Assembly (NCBI RefSeq): GCF_900104745.1
Contig: NZ_LT629732.1
Location: 2,281,981 to 2,345,980 of the forward strand
Length of the DNA stretch: 64,000 nucleotides
Direction: 5' to 3'
From: Actinopolymorpha singaporensis
Lineage (GTDB): Bacteria > Actinomycetota > Actinomycetes > Propionibacteriales > Actinopolymorphaceae
Shown here: positions 38,199-49,633 of the stretch, piece by piece
Numbering within the stretch: the stretch's first letter is position 1
Layout of the letters: each line of letters opens with the position of its first letter
Notes under the pieces: model-generated
The model's input: only the letters and a program-made list of their open reading frames with translations
Databases searched by the model: none
Told to the model about the DNA's origin: nothing
Position numbers and translations under genes: made by a program

Positions 38199-39224
38199 TC
38201 AGTCGGGCTCGGTGACCGGCACCGGGGCACCGGCCGACCGGTCCGCGGCGTTCGCGTCCGACTTCGCGGCGGCCACCGCCCGGCGCCGCCGGCGCAGCCC
38301 GTCCCAGGTGAACACGATCACCGCGAGCCACACGAAACCGAAGCCCAGGAGCCGGTCCGGCGGCATCGGCTCGTGGAACACGAGGACACCGAGCAGGAAC
38401 TGCAGCGTCGGCGCGAGGTACTGCAGGATGCCGAGCAGCGTCATCGACACCCGGGTGGCCGCACCGGCGAACAGAAGCAGCGGAATCGCCGTCACCACCC
38501 CAGCTCCGGCCAGCAGCACCGCCTGCCCGGCTCCGTGGTGCCCGAACGCCGCGGTGCCCTGCACCTGCAACCAGATCAGGTAGCCGAGGGCGAGCGGCGT
38601 CACCACCGAGGTCTCCACCATCAGGCTCTCCACGGCGGCGACGTTCGCCTTCTTCTTGCAGTAGGCGTACGTCGTGAAGCTCAACGCCAGGATGAACGCC
38701 ACCCAGGGCGGGCGGCCGTGGGACACGGTGAGGATGACCACGGCCACCCCGGCCAGTGCGATCGCCGTCCACTGCACGCGGTTGAGGCGTTCGCCGAGAA
38801 GTGCCACGCCGACCAGCACGATGACCAGCGGGTTGATGTAGTAGCCGAGCGCGGTCTCCACCACGTGGTCGTGGTTGACCGCCCAGATGTAGGTGCCCCA
38901 GTTGACGGTGATGACGAGGCCGGCGACGGCGAGGTAGCCGATGGTCGCCGGGGTTTCCCGCAGCCGCGCCCACCAGCCCGGGCGGGGCCGGACCCGCAGC
39001 GCGACCACCGCGAAGAGCAGCGACCACACCATCCGGTGGGCGAGGATCTCCAGCGACCCGGCGGGTTGCAGCAGCGGCCAGTAGAGCGGGAAGAGACCCC
39101 ACGCGGCGTAGGCGGCCGCTCCGAAGACCAGCCCCCGCCGGTTCTCGTCGGCGGGGGCGGGCGTGGGTGACGCGATGCGGTGGGAGGGCGAGCCGGCGGA
39201 CTCCTCCGACAGGCCCGTACTCAC
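38199..39224 (-). CDS. rarD: EamA/RarD family transporter
   Basis: 341-residue drug/metabolite-type transporter with about 10 membrane segments in two EamA repeats. It starts after a Ser/Pro-rich tail with GLVFGAAAYAAWGLFPLYWPLL near 32-53 and RMVWSLLFA, the RarD signature, and includes VNWGTYIWAVNHDHVVETALGYYINPL near 111-137. The GTG start at 39224 overlaps the korB stop by 4 bases (GTGA), so it is translated with the korAB operon. Its substrate is unknown; its link to ferredoxin metabolism is only positional. Confidence 0.87.
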   Translation of the reverse strand: MSTGLSEESAGSPSHRIASPTPAPADENRRGLVFGAAAYAAWGLFPLYWPLLQPAGSLEILAHRMVWSLLFAVVALRVRPRPGWWARLRETPATIGYLAVAGLVITVNWGTYIWAVNHDHVVETALGYYINPLVIVLVGVALLGERLNRVQWTAIALAGVAVVILTVSHGRPPWVAFILALSFTTYAYCKKKANVAAVESLMVETSVVTPLALGYLIWLQVQGTAAFGHHGAGQAVLLAGAGVVTAIPLLLFAGAATRVSMTLLGILQYLAPTLQFLLGVLVFHEPMPPDRLLGFGFVWLAVIVFTWDGLRRRRRAVAAAKSDANAADRSAGAPVPVTEPD

Positions 39225-40320
39225 GCGTCCGCGCCGACGGTCCAGGTGTCGGACCCGCGCAGGAGCTGGTCGAGGTCGCCGTCGCCGACCTCGGCACCGG
39301 TGTCGGTGGTGGTGCCGTGCGCGTCGCGGGCCAGCCGGACCTGTTCGCGGGCGAGGTCGTCGTACGCCGGCCGGTCCACGTCGCGGAAGATGCCGATCGG
39401 CGTACGGGCCAGCGTCTGCGCGTCGGACAGCCGGGACAGCGCGAAGGCGGTCGTCGGGTCGTCGGCGTGCGCGTCGTGGACGACAAGCGCGTCGGTACCG
39501 ACCTCGGCGACCGGCACGACCCGCAGCTGCCCGGAGGCCGGGTCGCGGACCACGCCGAGCTCGCCGCCGGTACCGAACCTGATCGGCTGCCCGTGCTCGA
39601 GCCGGATGACCGCCTCGTCCTGGGTGTCCTTGTCCTTGAGCAGGTCGAACGCGCCGTCGTTGTAGATGTTGCAGTTCTGGTAGATCTCCACCAGCGACGT
39701 GCCCCGGTGGGCGACGGCCGCGCGCAGCACCGAGGTGAGGTGCTTGCGGTCGGTGTCCAGCGTCCGGCCCACGAACGACGCCTCCGCGCCGAGCGCCAGC
39801 GAGACGGGGTTGAACGGCGCGTCCAGCGACCCCATCGGCGTCGACTTGGTGATCTTGCCGCGTTCGGACGTGGGGGAGTACTGCCCCTTGGTCAGGCCGT
39901 AGATCCGGTTGTTGAACAGCAGGATGTTGAGGTTGACGTTGCGGCGCAGGGCGTGGATCAGGTGGTTGCCGCCGATGGACAGCCCGTCGCCGTCGCCGGT
40001 GATCACCCACACCGACAGGTCGGGCCGCGAAGTCGCCAGGCCGGTGGCGATCGCGGGCGCCCGGCCGTGGATGCTGTGCATGCCGTAGGTGTTCAGGTAG
40101 TACGGGAACCGGCTGGAGCAGCCGATGCCGGAGACGAACACGATGTTCTCGCGGGGGACACCCAGCTCGGGCAGGAAGCCCTGCACCGCGGCGAGGATCG
40201 CGTAGTCACCGCAGCCGGGGCACCAGCGCACCTCCTGGTCGGAGGTGAAGTCCTTGCGGTTCTGCGGCAGGTCGGTGGTGGTGACGCCGCGCAGACCGGG
40301 AACGGGCAGGTCGGTTGCGC

Positions 40321-40324
<4 letters not shown>
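39221..40324 (-). CDS. korB: 2-oxoacid:ferredoxin oxidoreductase subunit beta (KorB)
   Basis: ThDP-binding half of the oxygen-tolerant 2-oxoglutarate:ferredoxin oxidoreductase type found in actinomycetes; 367 residues. It has WCPGCGDYAILAAVQ near 34-48 with cysteines of the cluster, the third ligand in SGIGCSSRFPYYL near 65-77, the ThDP/Mg motif GDGDGLSIGGNH near 110-121 with NNRIYGLTKGQYSPTS near 137-152, and NCNIYNDGAFD. It produces succinyl-CoA and reduced ferredoxin from 2-oxoglutarate. The ATG start overlaps the korA stop by 4 bases. Confidence 0.92.
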
Positions 40325-42213
<1,889 letters not shown>

Positions 42214-42291
42214 TGGGTGAACGACCTCCTCGACGCCCGCGCAGGAATGTTCTCCGCCGTCCTGTGCGGCGCGATCCCATTTGGTACTTCT

Positions 42292-42386
42292 ATGCTACGT
42301 CCGGGCCGTGGTGTGCCGTGGGGGCGACCGCACTGTGGAACATCCTTGCAGCGCGCTCGTTGACTGTAACTCTCGGTGTTCGAGAG
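42292..42386. promoter_or_regulatory. korA / lipoprotein divergent region
   Basis: On the minus strand TAGCAT (42297 down to 42292) is a -10-like box for korA, about 80 bases from its start. On the plus strand TTGACT stands at 42360-42365 without a matching -10. CTCTCG (42370-42375), loop GTGTT, CGAGAG (42381-42386) is a perfect 6-bp inverted repeat that may be an operator or leader hairpin of the transporter gene. Evidence is weak for each element alone. Confidence 0.35.
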
Positions 42387-42455
42387 GGGTGCCGGATCGG
42401 CAACCTCGGGTGTTCCGGCGGCTCCCCTTCGGGCAGCGACAGGGAGGACCCCTCG

Positions 42456-44258
42456 ATGCGACGACCCAACCGACCCGCACGTCGACCCTTGTCCGGAATC
42501 GGTCGGCGACGTCAGTTTACGGCGTGCGCGGTCACGGTCGCCGCTCTGGCGACGTCGTCGGCGATGACCGCGTGCAGCCTGCTGCCCGGTGGAGCGTCGG
42601 ACGAGGAGTCCCCGGCTCCCCGGCGCGTGTCGACCTACGACGAGGCGCAGGACGCCAAGGCGAAGGCGCCCGCACCGGCCGTGACCGACGCGCGGAGCGG
42701 CGGGACGCTGCACGTGCTGTCGTCGGCCACGCCGCACACGTTCGACCCCACCCGGGTGTACCACCTGGACACGCTCGCCATCATGCGGATGGTCACCCGG
42801 AGCCTGACCCAGACGCGCTACGTCAAGGGCAAGCCGGTGCTGGTGCCCGATCTCGCCACCGACCTCGGCCGGCCGAACGCCGACTTCACCCGGTGGGAGT
42901 TCACCCTGCGGGACGGGCTGAAGTACGAGGACGGCTCGCAGGTGAAGGCGGCCGACGTGGCGTACGCGATCAAACGCCAGCTCGCGCAGGACGAGCTGTC
43001 CGGCGGCCCGACGTACGGCCTGGACTACTACCTCGGCGGCGACACCTACAAGGGCCCGTACAAGAGCGGCGACGACTTCGAAGGGGTGGACACCCCCGAC
43101 GAGAAGACGGTCGTCGTGAAGATGCGAAAGCCCTTTCCGTCGATGCGCTACTACACCTCGCTGCCGACGTTCGCGCCCATCCCGAAGGCCAAGGACACCC
43201 GCGAGGACTACAGCAACCACCCGTTGGCCACCGGGCCCTACAAGTTCGGCAGCTACGACCCCGGCAAGAAGCTCGTGCTGGTGAAGAACCCCGAGTGGGA
43301 CCCGAAGACCGATCCGAACCGCCACCAGTACGTCGACCAGATGGTGTTCGATTTCGGCCTGGACACCGACGAGGTGCAGCGGCGGGTCATCGCGGACAAC
43401 GGTGAGGACCAGACCGCGCTGACGTACGCCGACATCCTGGCCCCGAACTACGACAGGATCCGGGACACGGCCGCCCGCGACCGGCTGGTGACCGGCCCCA
43501 GCCCGTGCAGCTCCTACATGTGGATGGACACCCGGAAGATCCCGCTGGAGGTACGCCGCGCGGTGGCCAAGGCGTGGCCGCTGAGCTCGGAGAACCGCGC
43601 CGCCGGTGAGATTCCCGGACTGACCTGGCGCCCGGCCACCACGATCATGCCGTCGGCCACGCCCGGCTGGCAGGACTTCGACGTGATCGGCAACAAGGGC
43701 GAGGGCGACGGCGACCCGGTGGCCGCGAAGAAGATGCTCACCGACGCGGGGCAGCTCGGCTTCGAGCTGTCGTTCTACTACTCCTCCGACGACGAGAACG
43801 CCGCCAGGATCGCTGCCGTACGGAAGAAGGCGCTCACCCGGGCGGGCTTCACCGTCAAGGCGATGCCGGCGCCGTCGTCCCTGTCGCGGGACCTCTCCGA
43901 CGACTCGATTCGCCCCGCCAACCTGCGTGACGGCAGCTGGTGCATGGACTGGGCCAGCGGGGACTCGGTGCTGCCGGCGATCCTGGACGGCAAGAAGGCG
44001 GACCTGCCGGGTGCGCCGGTTCCGTCGTTCCTCGACGTGCGGGCGGTGAACGACGAGATCGACCGGATCAGCGACCTGCCGGCGCAGAAGGCGCTGAACG
44101 CGTGGGGCCACCTCGACAAGACGATCATGGAGAAGTACCTCCCGGCGGTTCCGCTCGGGGAGAGCGGTACGACGGTGCTGCACGGCTCCCGGGTGGGCAA
44201 CGTGGTCATCGACTCCGTGGGCGGTATGCCGGACTTCAGCCAGATCTACGTGAGGTAG
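42456..44258 (+). CDS. ABC transporter substrate-binding lipoprotein (peptide/family 5)
   Basis: 600-residue solute-binding protein for oligopeptide/nickel-type transporters. The lipoprotein signal sequence ends SAMTACSLLPGG, with lipobox cysteine near residue 38. The body shows TFDPTRVYHLDTLAIMRMV, the family 5 hallmark WEFTLRDGLKYEDGSQVKAADVAYAIKR near 147-174 and FKLVTG-like TGPYKFGSYDPGKKLVLVKN near 256-275. The start is ATG 42456 with GGGAGGA upstream. No permease or ATPase gene adjoins it, so it is an orphan binding protein. The substrate is unknown. Confidence 0.85.
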   Translation: MRRPNRPARRPLSGIGRRRQFTACAVTVAALATSSAMTACSLLPGGASDEESPAPRRVSTYDEAQDAKAKAPAPAVTDARSGGTLHVLSSATPHTFDPTRVYHLDTLAIMRMVTRSLTQTRYVKGKPVLVPDLATDLGRPNADFTRWEFTLRDGLKYEDGSQVKAADVAYAIKRQLAQDELSGGPTYGLDYYLGGDTYKGPYKSGDDFEGVDTPDEKTVVVKMRKPFPSMRYYTSLPTFAPIPKAKDTREDYSNHPLATGPYKFGSYDPGKKLVLVKNPEWDPKTDPNRHQYVDQMVFDFGLDTDEVQRRVIADNGEDQTALTYADILAPNYDRIRDTAARDRLVTGPSPCSSYMWMDTRKIPLEVRRAVAKAWPLSSENRAAGEIPGLTWRPATTIMPSATPGWQDFDVIGNKGEGDGDPVAAKKMLTDAGQLGFELSFYYSSDDENAARIAAVRKKALTRAGFTVKAMPAPSSLSRDLSDDSIRPANLRDGSWCMDWASGDSVLPAILDGKKADLPGAPVPSFLDVRAVNDEIDRISDLPAQKALNAWGHLDKTIMEKYLPAVPLGESGTTVLHGSRVGNVVIDSVGGMPDFSQIYVR

Positions 44259-44439
44259 GCGGCGGGCCGCGGAGTGGTGGGGCGGCGCGCAAGCGCTGGT
44301 TGACACGGCGGCCTCCTGACGCGGGGCAAGCGTGGCTTGCGCATCCGCTCCCCATGCCTCGGTCGCGCCTTCGCCGCGCTGGTACGCGGCGTCCGAAACC
44401 CGCCGGTGCTCGCGGTCGCGGCGGGACACGATTGCCGGC

Positions 44440-44913
44440 ATGAGCACATACGAGATCGTTCCGATCAGCCCCGAGCGGCTGGACGCGATGCGCGTGAAGG
44501 ACGAGGACGAGTTCGGCAACCCCTGGAAACCCTTTCCCGCCGAGGGGTGGGAGCCGCTGCGGTGCTGCCTGCGCAAGGCCGAGCCGGGGGAGGCGGTCGC
44601 GCTGATCTGCTACACCCCGTGGACCGAGCCGAGCCCGTGGATGGAGGCGGGCCCGGTGTTCGTGCACGCCGAACGGTGCGGGGGCTACCCGACGCCGGAC
44701 CGCTATCCGGACGACATGGCCCGGGGCAAGTGCATGTTCAACACCTTCGACCACGACGGCAACCGGGCGTACGACCACATCACGTTCGTATCGCCCGGCG
44801 ACTCCTACGAGGAGACGCTGGCCGAACTGCTGGGCCGGCCGGAGGTGGCGTTCGTGCATGTCCGCAGCGTCGCCGCGGGGTGCCTCGCCTTCGAGGCGCG
44901 CCCCGCCCGCTAG
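44440..44913 (+). CDS. DUF1203 domain-containing protein
   Basis: 157-residue cytosolic protein, function unknown. DUF1203 features are: a start of YEIVPISPERL, CCLRKAEPGEAVALICYTPW near 43-62, GPVFVHAERCGGY near 72-84, RGKCMFNTFDHDGNRAYDH near 94-112 and a final FVHVRSVAAGCLAFEARP. Three conserved cysteines are present. Start ATG 44440; an upstream in-frame ATG at 44332 adds an Arg/Ser-rich segment not typical of the family. It is a monocistronic gene between transport loci. Confidence 0.85.
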   Translation: MSTYEIVPISPERLDAMRVKDEDEFGNPWKPFPAEGWEPLRCCLRKAEPGEAVALICYTPWTEPSPWMEAGPVFVHAERCGGYPTPDRYPDDMARGKCMFNTFDHDGNRAYDHITFVSPGDSYEETLAELLGRPEVAFVHVRSVAAGCLAFEARPAR

Positions 44914-45033
44914 GACCATCCACCGACATCCCCCTGCGCATCCGTAACGGGGCGCGACCAGACGGCACACCACGGAAGCCTCGACGCGGACGAGAGCAGG
45001 CCGAGCCGACTCAACTCCTACGAGCAGCCGGCC

Positions 45034-45792
45034 TCAGGTGTGGTCGGCTTCGACCAGGCGGTGCAGGAACTGCCTGGTGCGCGGTTCCACCGGGTCGTCG
45101 AGCACCTGCTCGGGTGGTCCGTGTTCGGCGATGACGCCGCGGTCGAGGAAGCACACCCGGTCCGCGACCCGGCGGGCGAAGCCCATCTCGTGGGTGGCGA
45201 TCACCATCGTCATGCCGTCCCGGCGCAGGTCGGCGACCAGGGCGAGCACCTCGCCGACGAGTTCGGGGTCGAGTGCGGACGTCACCTCGTCGAACAGCAT
45301 CAGCCGGGGCGAGTTGACCAGCGCCCGCACGATCGCGGCGCGTTGCTGCTGCCCGCCGGACAGCCGGTCGGGGTACTCGCGGGCCTTGTCGGCCAGCCCC
45401 ACCCGGCCCAGTAGCTCGTGTGCGGCCTGCTCGGCGTCCTCCCTCGACCGTCCGTGCACCCGGCGAGGCGCCAGCGTCACGTTGTCCAGCACGGTCAGAT
45501 GCGGGAAGAGGTTGTACGACTGGAACACCATCCCGATCCGCTGCCGGCATGCGTCGGCGTCCACGCGCGGGTCGGTGATGTCGGTGCCGTCGAGGTGGAT
45601 CGTCCCGTCGCTGACGCGCTCGAGCAGGTTGACGCAGCGCAGCAACGTCGACTTGCCCGAGCCGGACGCGCCGATGAGGACGACGACCTCGTGCTCGGCG
45701 ACGGTGAGGTCGATGCCGCGCAGCACCTCCACCGTGGCCGACCGGCGGCCGAACACCTTCCACACGTCGCGGCACTCCAGCACCGGGCTCAT
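45034..45792 (-). CDS. Polar amino acid ABC transporter ATP-binding protein
   Basis: 252-residue ATPase of the polar amino acid uptake family (GlnQ type). Walker [10 protein letters not shown] (41-49), Q-loop [13 protein letters not shown] near 88-100, signature LSGGQQQR (144-151), Walker [13 protein letters not shown] (164-175) and the switch histidine in IATHEMGF near 198 are intact. ATG 45792 overlaps the permease stop by 4 bases; farther upstream codons shadow that gene. It is the last gene of a binding protein-permease-ATPase operon. Confidence 0.92.
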   Translation of the reverse strand: MSPVLECRDVWKVFGRRSATVEVLRGIDLTVAEHEVVVLIGASGSGKSTLLRCVNLLERVSDGTIHLDGTDITDPRVDADACRQRIGMVFQSYNLFPHLTVLDNVTLAPRRVHGRSREDAEQAAHELLGRVGLADKAREYPDRLSGGQQQRAAIVRALVNSPRLMLFDEVTSALDPELVGEVLALVADLRRDGMTMVIATHEMGFARRVADRVCFLDRGVIAEHGPPEQVLDDPVEPRTRQFLHRLVEADHT

Positions 45793-46703
45793 GCCGATCC
45801 CTCCGCGGACTGCCGGCGGGCGGCGCGTACGGTCACCGCGTCGGTGACGGCGACCAGCGGCACGGCCAGCGCGACGAACAACGCACCGGCCACGACGTAC
45901 GGCGTGAAGTTGTAGGTGGTGCCGACCGAGATCTCCGCCGCCCGGACCGCGTCGATCGGCCCGGCCAGGGAGATCAGCCCGACGTCCTTCTGCATCGCCA
46001 CCAGGTCGTTCAGCAGCGGCGGGCTGACCCGGCGCACCGCCTGCGGCAGCACGACGTACCGCATCGTCTGCCGGTAGCTGAGCCCGAGCGAACGGGCAGC
46101 CGCGCGCTGGCTCGGGTGCACCGACTCGATGCCGGCGCGGAACACCTCGGCGAGGTAGGCGCTGTAGGTGAGGATGATGGCGGCGGCGCCCAGCACGATG
46201 ACGCCGGGTGTGCCCCGCAGCCGCAGCCCGGGGACGCCGAGCGCCATGACGTAGATGACGATGATGAGGGGTACGCCGCGGAAGGCGTAGGTGTACCCCG
46301 TCGACAGGGCCCGGATCGGGAACGCCACCGGTCCGCGGAGCGTACGCAGGAACGCGATCAGCAGCCCCAGCAGCAGCGAGCACGCCGCGCAGGCGAGCAG
46401 CAGGCGGAGGTTGAGCCACAGCCCGGACAGGATGTGCGGCAGCGCCTGCCGGGCCACCTGCGGGTCGAGGAACGACGCCCGGACCCGCTCCCAGCCGGGC
46501 GCGCCGGTGAGGGCGACGTAGAGGACCAGCCCGACGACCGCGGTGGAGACGGCGGCGACCAGCACCGACCGGACGGTCTGGCGGGAGCGGTAACGGTCGC
46601 GCTGGACCTGCAGCGGGCTGGGCCTGTGGCCGGGAAGCCCGGCTTCGCCGCGCGGGTCCGGGCCGGCGCCCGGTGCGCGGCCGGGTGAGGTGGTGGATGA
46701 CAT
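45789..46703 (-). CDS. Polar amino acid ABC transporter permease
   Basis: 304-residue inner-membrane permease of the HisM/GlnP type. A hydrophilic N-terminus of about 45 residues precedes the first membrane segment. Further segments carry the family box [25 protein letters not shown] near 94-118 and the cytoplasmic EAA loop [39 protein letters not shown] near 187-225, which docks on the ATPase. The start is ATG 46703, 18 bases after the binding protein gene. Since only one permease gene is present, it probably acts as a homodimer. Confidence 0.9.
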   Translation of the reverse strand: MSSTTSPGRAPGAGPDPRGEAGLPGHRPSPLQVQRDRYRSRQTVRSVLVAAVSTAVVGLVLYVALTGAPGWERVRASFLDPQVARQALPHILSGLWLNLRLLLACAACSLLLGLLIAFLRTLRGPVAFPIRALSTGYTYAFRGVPLIIVIYVMALGVPGLRLRGTPGVIVLGAAAIILTYSAYLAEVFRAGIESVHPSQRAAARSLGLSYRQTMRYVVLPQAVRRVSPPLLNDLVAMQKDVGLISLAGPIDAVRAAEISVGTTYNFTPYVVAGALFVALAVPLVAVTDAVTVRAARRQSAEGSA

Positions 46704-46721
46704 CGGCGAGGTCCGTTCGGG

Positions 46722-47723
46722 TCAGTTCAGGACCGGAGCACCGGCGACGTCGGCCAGCCAGGTCTTCGCCAGCTCCTCCAGCGTGCCGTCGTCCCGCAGC
46801 GCGTCCACGGCCCGGGTGACGCAGGCGGTCAGCGGCGAGCCCTTGTCCAGGACGAGGCCGAACTGCTCCGGTGTGCCCGACTTCTGCTCCAGTTGGCCGA
46901 CGATCGTGGCGCCCTCGAGCTGCGCGGCGGTCATGTAGAAGGCGGTGGGCAGGTCGACCACCAGCCCGTCGATCGAGCCGTTGGCCAGGGCCTGGCGGGC
47001 GTCGTCGTTGCTGCGGAACACCTGGGCCTGCCTGGCGGGCTGCACGACGTCGTTGATCACGTCGTAGCTCGTGGTGTTGACCTGGGCGCCGAGCTTGGCG
47101 TCCTTCAGCCCGGCGACGGACTTCGCGTTCGCGATCGGCGACGATTTCAGCGCGACCACGGCCTGAGTGGCGTCGTAGTAGGAGGAGCTGAAGTCGACGG
47201 CCTTCTTCCGCTGGTCGGTGATGGTGAACTCGTTGATGTCGAAGTCGAAGTCCTTCGGCCCGGGCTGGATCGCGTTGTTGAACCGCACCCGGGTCCAGGT
47301 CACCTCCGAGGCGGTGAAGCCGAGCTGCCTGGCCACCGCGTAGGCGACCGCCGACTCGAACCCCTTGCCGCTGGAGGGGTTGTCGTCGGCGAACCACGGC
47401 TCGTACGCGGGCTGGTCGGTGGCCACGGTGAGGGTGCCCGGTGCGTGCAGGTCGAGGTCACCCTTCGCGCACCCGCGCGGGCTGGGCGAGGTGGTCCCGG
47501 AGGCCTTCGGCTGCTTCGAGGGCGTGGCGCCCGCCTGCCCGCCGGTGGCGCTGTCCTCGGGTGCGCAGGCGGTGAACGCGGCGAGAACCGCGCAGGCGAG
47601 CACGGGAAGCAGCACGGTGAGTCGGCGGGACGTGACGCGCGGGGACGTGGCGCGGCGGGACGTGGCGCGGCGGGACGTGGTGCGGGGGGACGTGGCGCGG
47701 CGGGGCAGTGTGGCGAAGGGCAT
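46722..47723 (-). CDS. Polar amino acid ABC transporter substrate-binding lipoprotein
   Basis: 333-residue solute-binding protein (family 3). The type II signal has its core [19 protein letters not shown] with the lipid cysteine near residue 52. An unusually long Arg-rich start built of RRATS-type pentapeptides precedes it and is encoded by a 15-bp DNA repeat. The mature protein has [19 protein letters not shown], the family start, and [25 protein letters not shown] near 155-179. Start ATG 47723 has GGAG upstream. It heads the operon with permease and ATPase. Confidence 0.9.
   Translation of the reverse strand: MPFATLPRRATSPRTTSRRATSRRATSPRVTSRRLTVLLPVLACAVLAAFTACAPEDSATGGQAGATPSKQPKASGTTSPSPRGCAKGDLDLHAPGTLTVATDQPAYEPWFADDNPSSGKGFESAVAYAVARQLGFTASEVTWTRVRFNNAIQPGPKDFDFDINEFTITDQRKKAVDFSSSYYDATQAVVALKSSPIANAKSVAGLKDAKLGAQVNTTSYDVINDVVQPARQAQVFRSNDDARQALANGSIDGLVVDLPTAFYMTAAQLEGATIVGQLEQKSGTPEQFGLVLDKGSPLTACVTRAVDALRDDGTLEELAKTWLADVAGAPVLN
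47627..47701. repeat. Five 15-bp tandem repeats in the binding-protein signal region
   Basis: Units of 15 bp, consensus GGGACGTGGCGCGGC on the plus strand, at 47627, 47642, 47657, 47672 and 47687; units 2, 3 and 5 are identical. On the coding (minus) strand they give a run of RRATS/RRVTS-like pentapeptides at the N-terminus of the lipoprotein signal. The multiple-of-3 unit lets copy number change without frameshift. Confidence 0.9.
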
Positions 47724-47870
47724 GCGTGGGCTCCGGGAATGCGTGGGGTGGAACGGTCGTCCGGAGTCACGCGGTCGCGTCACCTGGACGTGATCACCCT
47801 AGACGGGCCCGGGGACAAGGGCCTGATTAACTTGAGCCGGCTCGTGCGGCAGGAGTGACAGGGGACGCTG

Positions 47871-48350
47871 ATGGGTTCGTTCGATGTGCCGCTGGACGAC
47901 GAACGTACGCAGCTCGACGCGTTCGTCGAGGAACACCGCGGAGCCATCGAGGCCACTTTGGACTCTCTCACCGAGGAGCAGGCCCGCCGCCGGCTCGTCC
48001 CGTCGGCGACGACGTTGCTCGGGCTGCTCAAGCACGTCACGTGGATGCAGCGGGTGTGGTTCGAGGAGTGCGTCGGCGGGACGCCCCGTCAGGACCTCGG
48101 CCTGGTGCAGGGTCCGGACGATTCCTTCCGGCTCTCCGACGACGACACCATCGCCTCGGTGACGGCAGCTCACCGGGAAGCCTGCGCCACTGCTCGAGCG
48201 GCGGTCGCGGACCTGCCGCTGGACGCCGTCGTGACCGGCCACCGCTCCGGACCGCGCACGCTTCGCTGGGTCTACCTGCAGGTCCTGCGGGAGCTTGCCC
48301 AGCACTGCGGACACGCCGACATCCTGCGCGAACAGGTACTTGCCGACTGA
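47871..48350 (+). CDS. DinB family protein (DUF664 type)
   Basis: 159-residue four-helix-bundle protein of the DinB superfamily, which includes metal-dependent thiol transferases and many of unknown role. The DUF664 pattern is visible: DERTQLDAFVEEHRGAIEATLDSL near 9-32, TTLLGLLKHVTWMQRVWFEE near 46-65 with one metal histidine, and QVLRELAQHCGHADILREQV near 135-154 with the others. The start is ATG 47871. It is divergent from the amino acid transport operon. Confidence 0.85.
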   Translation: MGSFDVPLDDERTQLDAFVEEHRGAIEATLDSLTEEQARRRLVPSATTLLGLLKHVTWMQRVWFEECVGGTPRQDLGLVQGPDDSFRLSDDDTIASVTAAHREACATARAAVADLPLDAVVTGHRSGPRTLRWVYLQVLRELAQHCGHADILREQVLAD

Positions 48351-48502
48351 GCTCCGAGCTCCGGGTCCTCGTCCGCCTGGGTGCCGAAGCCGAGGTACGG
48401 CCCCTCGAGTACGGGTAACCTCTCGTCCGGTTCGTTCGGGTTCGGCACGCCGGTAGACCTGGCGCTGTGTGGTCGGCATGCGGCATCGTGCGGTCGGGCG
48501 TA

Positions 48503-48550
48503 CTGGCAGGTCCCCCCGAGGCCCTAGACTCGCGGAACGGGCGGAAGGAG
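48503..48550 (+). promoter_or_regulatory. Putative promoter and RBS of the second nuo cluster
   Basis: CTGGCA (48503-48508) and TAGACT (48525-48530) are spaced by 16 bases and resemble a vegetative promoter. TAGACT is identical to the -10-like box before the first nuo locus. GGAAGGAGG at about 48542-48550 is a strong ribosome site 7 bases from the nuoA2 GTG. No Rex-like palindrome is seen in the 207 bases upstream. Confidence 0.5.
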
Positions 48551-48557
48551 GCGTGCC

Positions 48558-48953
48558 GTGAGCGCCCTGGCGATGGCCGGTAACGCGAGCTACTACGCGA
48601 CCTACACGACGGTTCTGCTGGTCGTGCTGGCCGGAGTGGCCTTCGCCGCGGTCGCGTTCGGCGCCAACCGGCTCCTGCGGCCCCATCGGCCGACGACGGA
48701 GAAGCTCCTCACCTACGAGTCCGGTGTCGACCCGGTGGGGGAGGGCTGGGCGCAGACCCACGTCCGCTACTACGTCTACGCCTACCTCTACGTCGTGTTC
48801 GCCGTGGATGCGATCTTCCTGTTTCCCTGGGCCACGGTGTTCGCCGCGCCGGGGTTCGGCTGGTCGACTCTGGCCGAGATGTTCGTCTTCATCGGGTTCA
48901 TCGCGGTCGGGCTGCTGTACGCCTGGCGCAAGGGGGTGTTGACATGGACGTGA
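48558..48953 (+). CDS. nuoA2: NADH-quinone oxidoreductase subunit A paralogue (NuoA2)
   Basis: 131-residue membrane subunit with three segments (about 15-38, 72-94, 100-122). It retains [16 protein letters not shown] near 48-63, in which the usual cysteine of YECG is Ser (YESG), as in some complex I families; the membrane acidic residue is in [16 protein letters not shown]. The GTG start follows a strong RBS. It overlaps nuoB2 by 10 bases. It opens a 10-gene cluster. Confidence 0.92.
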   Translation: MSALAMAGNASYYATYTTVLLVVLAGVAFAAVAFGANRLLRPHRPTTEKLLTYESGVDPVGEGWAQTHVRYYVYAYLYVVFAVDAIFLFPWATVFAAPGFGWSTLAEMFVFIGFIAVGLLYAWRKGVLTWT

Positions 48954-49633
48954 CCCCGAAGGGCCGCCCGGTCGACCTGCCGCTGCCGCAGGTCGCGCCG
49001 TCCGCCACCGGCGGTCCCGGGAGTCCCGGCGAGCTGGGCGCCCTGTCCCGGTTGGCGCCGGAGCCGCTGAAGTTCGTGCTCAACTGGGGCCGGCGCTATT
49101 CCCTGTGGGTGTTCAACTTCGGCCTGGCCTGCTGTGCGATCGAGTTCATCGCCTCGTCGATGTCCCGGCACGACTTCATCCGGCTGGGTGTGATCCCGTT
49201 CGCGCCGGGTCCGCGGCAGGCCGACCTGATGGTGGTGTCCGGAACGGTCACGGACAAGATGGCGCCGGCGATCAAACGCCTGTACGAACAGATGCCGGAG
49301 CCGAAGTACGTCATCTCGTTCGGGTCCTGCTCCAACTCCGGCGGCCCGTACTGGGACTCCTACTGCGTCACCAAGGGCGTCGACCAGATCGTCCCGGTGG
49401 ACGTCTACGTGCCCGGCTGCCCGCCGCGTCCGGAGGCGCTGCTGCAGGGGATCCTCCGCCTGCAGGACAAGATCGCGGCCGAGTCGATGCCGGAGCGGTA
49501 CGCAGGGGCAGGGGAGTCCGGCGAGGCCGGACAGTTGGGACAGCCCGGACAGGAAGCCGGCCGGCCGCGTGGCCGGTGGCGTTCCGCCGCCTCGCTGCTG
49601 CGCCGTCCGCTGCGACCGGGTGATCGCGGATGA
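48944..49633 (+). CDS. nuoB2: NADH-quinone oxidoreductase subunit B paralogue (NuoB2)
   Basis: 229 residues. All four cluster N2 ligands are present: [10 protein letters not shown] near 61-70, FGSCSNSGG near 126-134 and PGCPPRPE near 161-168, so the protein should bind N2 and should need a NuoD-type partner. The N-terminal about 35 residues are Pro/Gly-rich and the last 45 residues after LQDKI are Gly/Gln/Arg-rich, unlike NuoB of the first cluster. The stop overlaps nuoC2 by 4 bases. Confidence 0.93.
   Translation: MDVTPKGRPVDLPLPQVAPSATGGPGSPGELGALSRLAPEPLKFVLNWGRRYSLWVFNFGLACCAIEFIASSMSRHDFIRLGVIPFAPGPRQADLMVVSGTVTDKMAPAIKRLYEQMPEPKYVISFGSCSNSGGPYWDSYCVTKGVDQIVPVDVYVPGCPPRPEALLQGILRLQDKIAAESMPERYAGAGESGEAGQLGQPGQEAGRPRGRWRSAASLLRRPLRPGDRG

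Noticed and set aside
37518-39170. 550-codon plus-strand open frame opposite MOSC and RarD genes
   Set aside because: Shadow of two minus-strand genes with clear families.
42264-42455. Upstream extension of the peptide-binding lipoprotein to 42264
   Set aside because: It would bury the lipoprotein signal 64 residues inside the protein; ATG 42456 has a strong RBS and begins the signal.
48351-48557. Rex-like operator before nuoA2
   Set aside because: No GTGAA-N4-TTCAC palindrome is found there.
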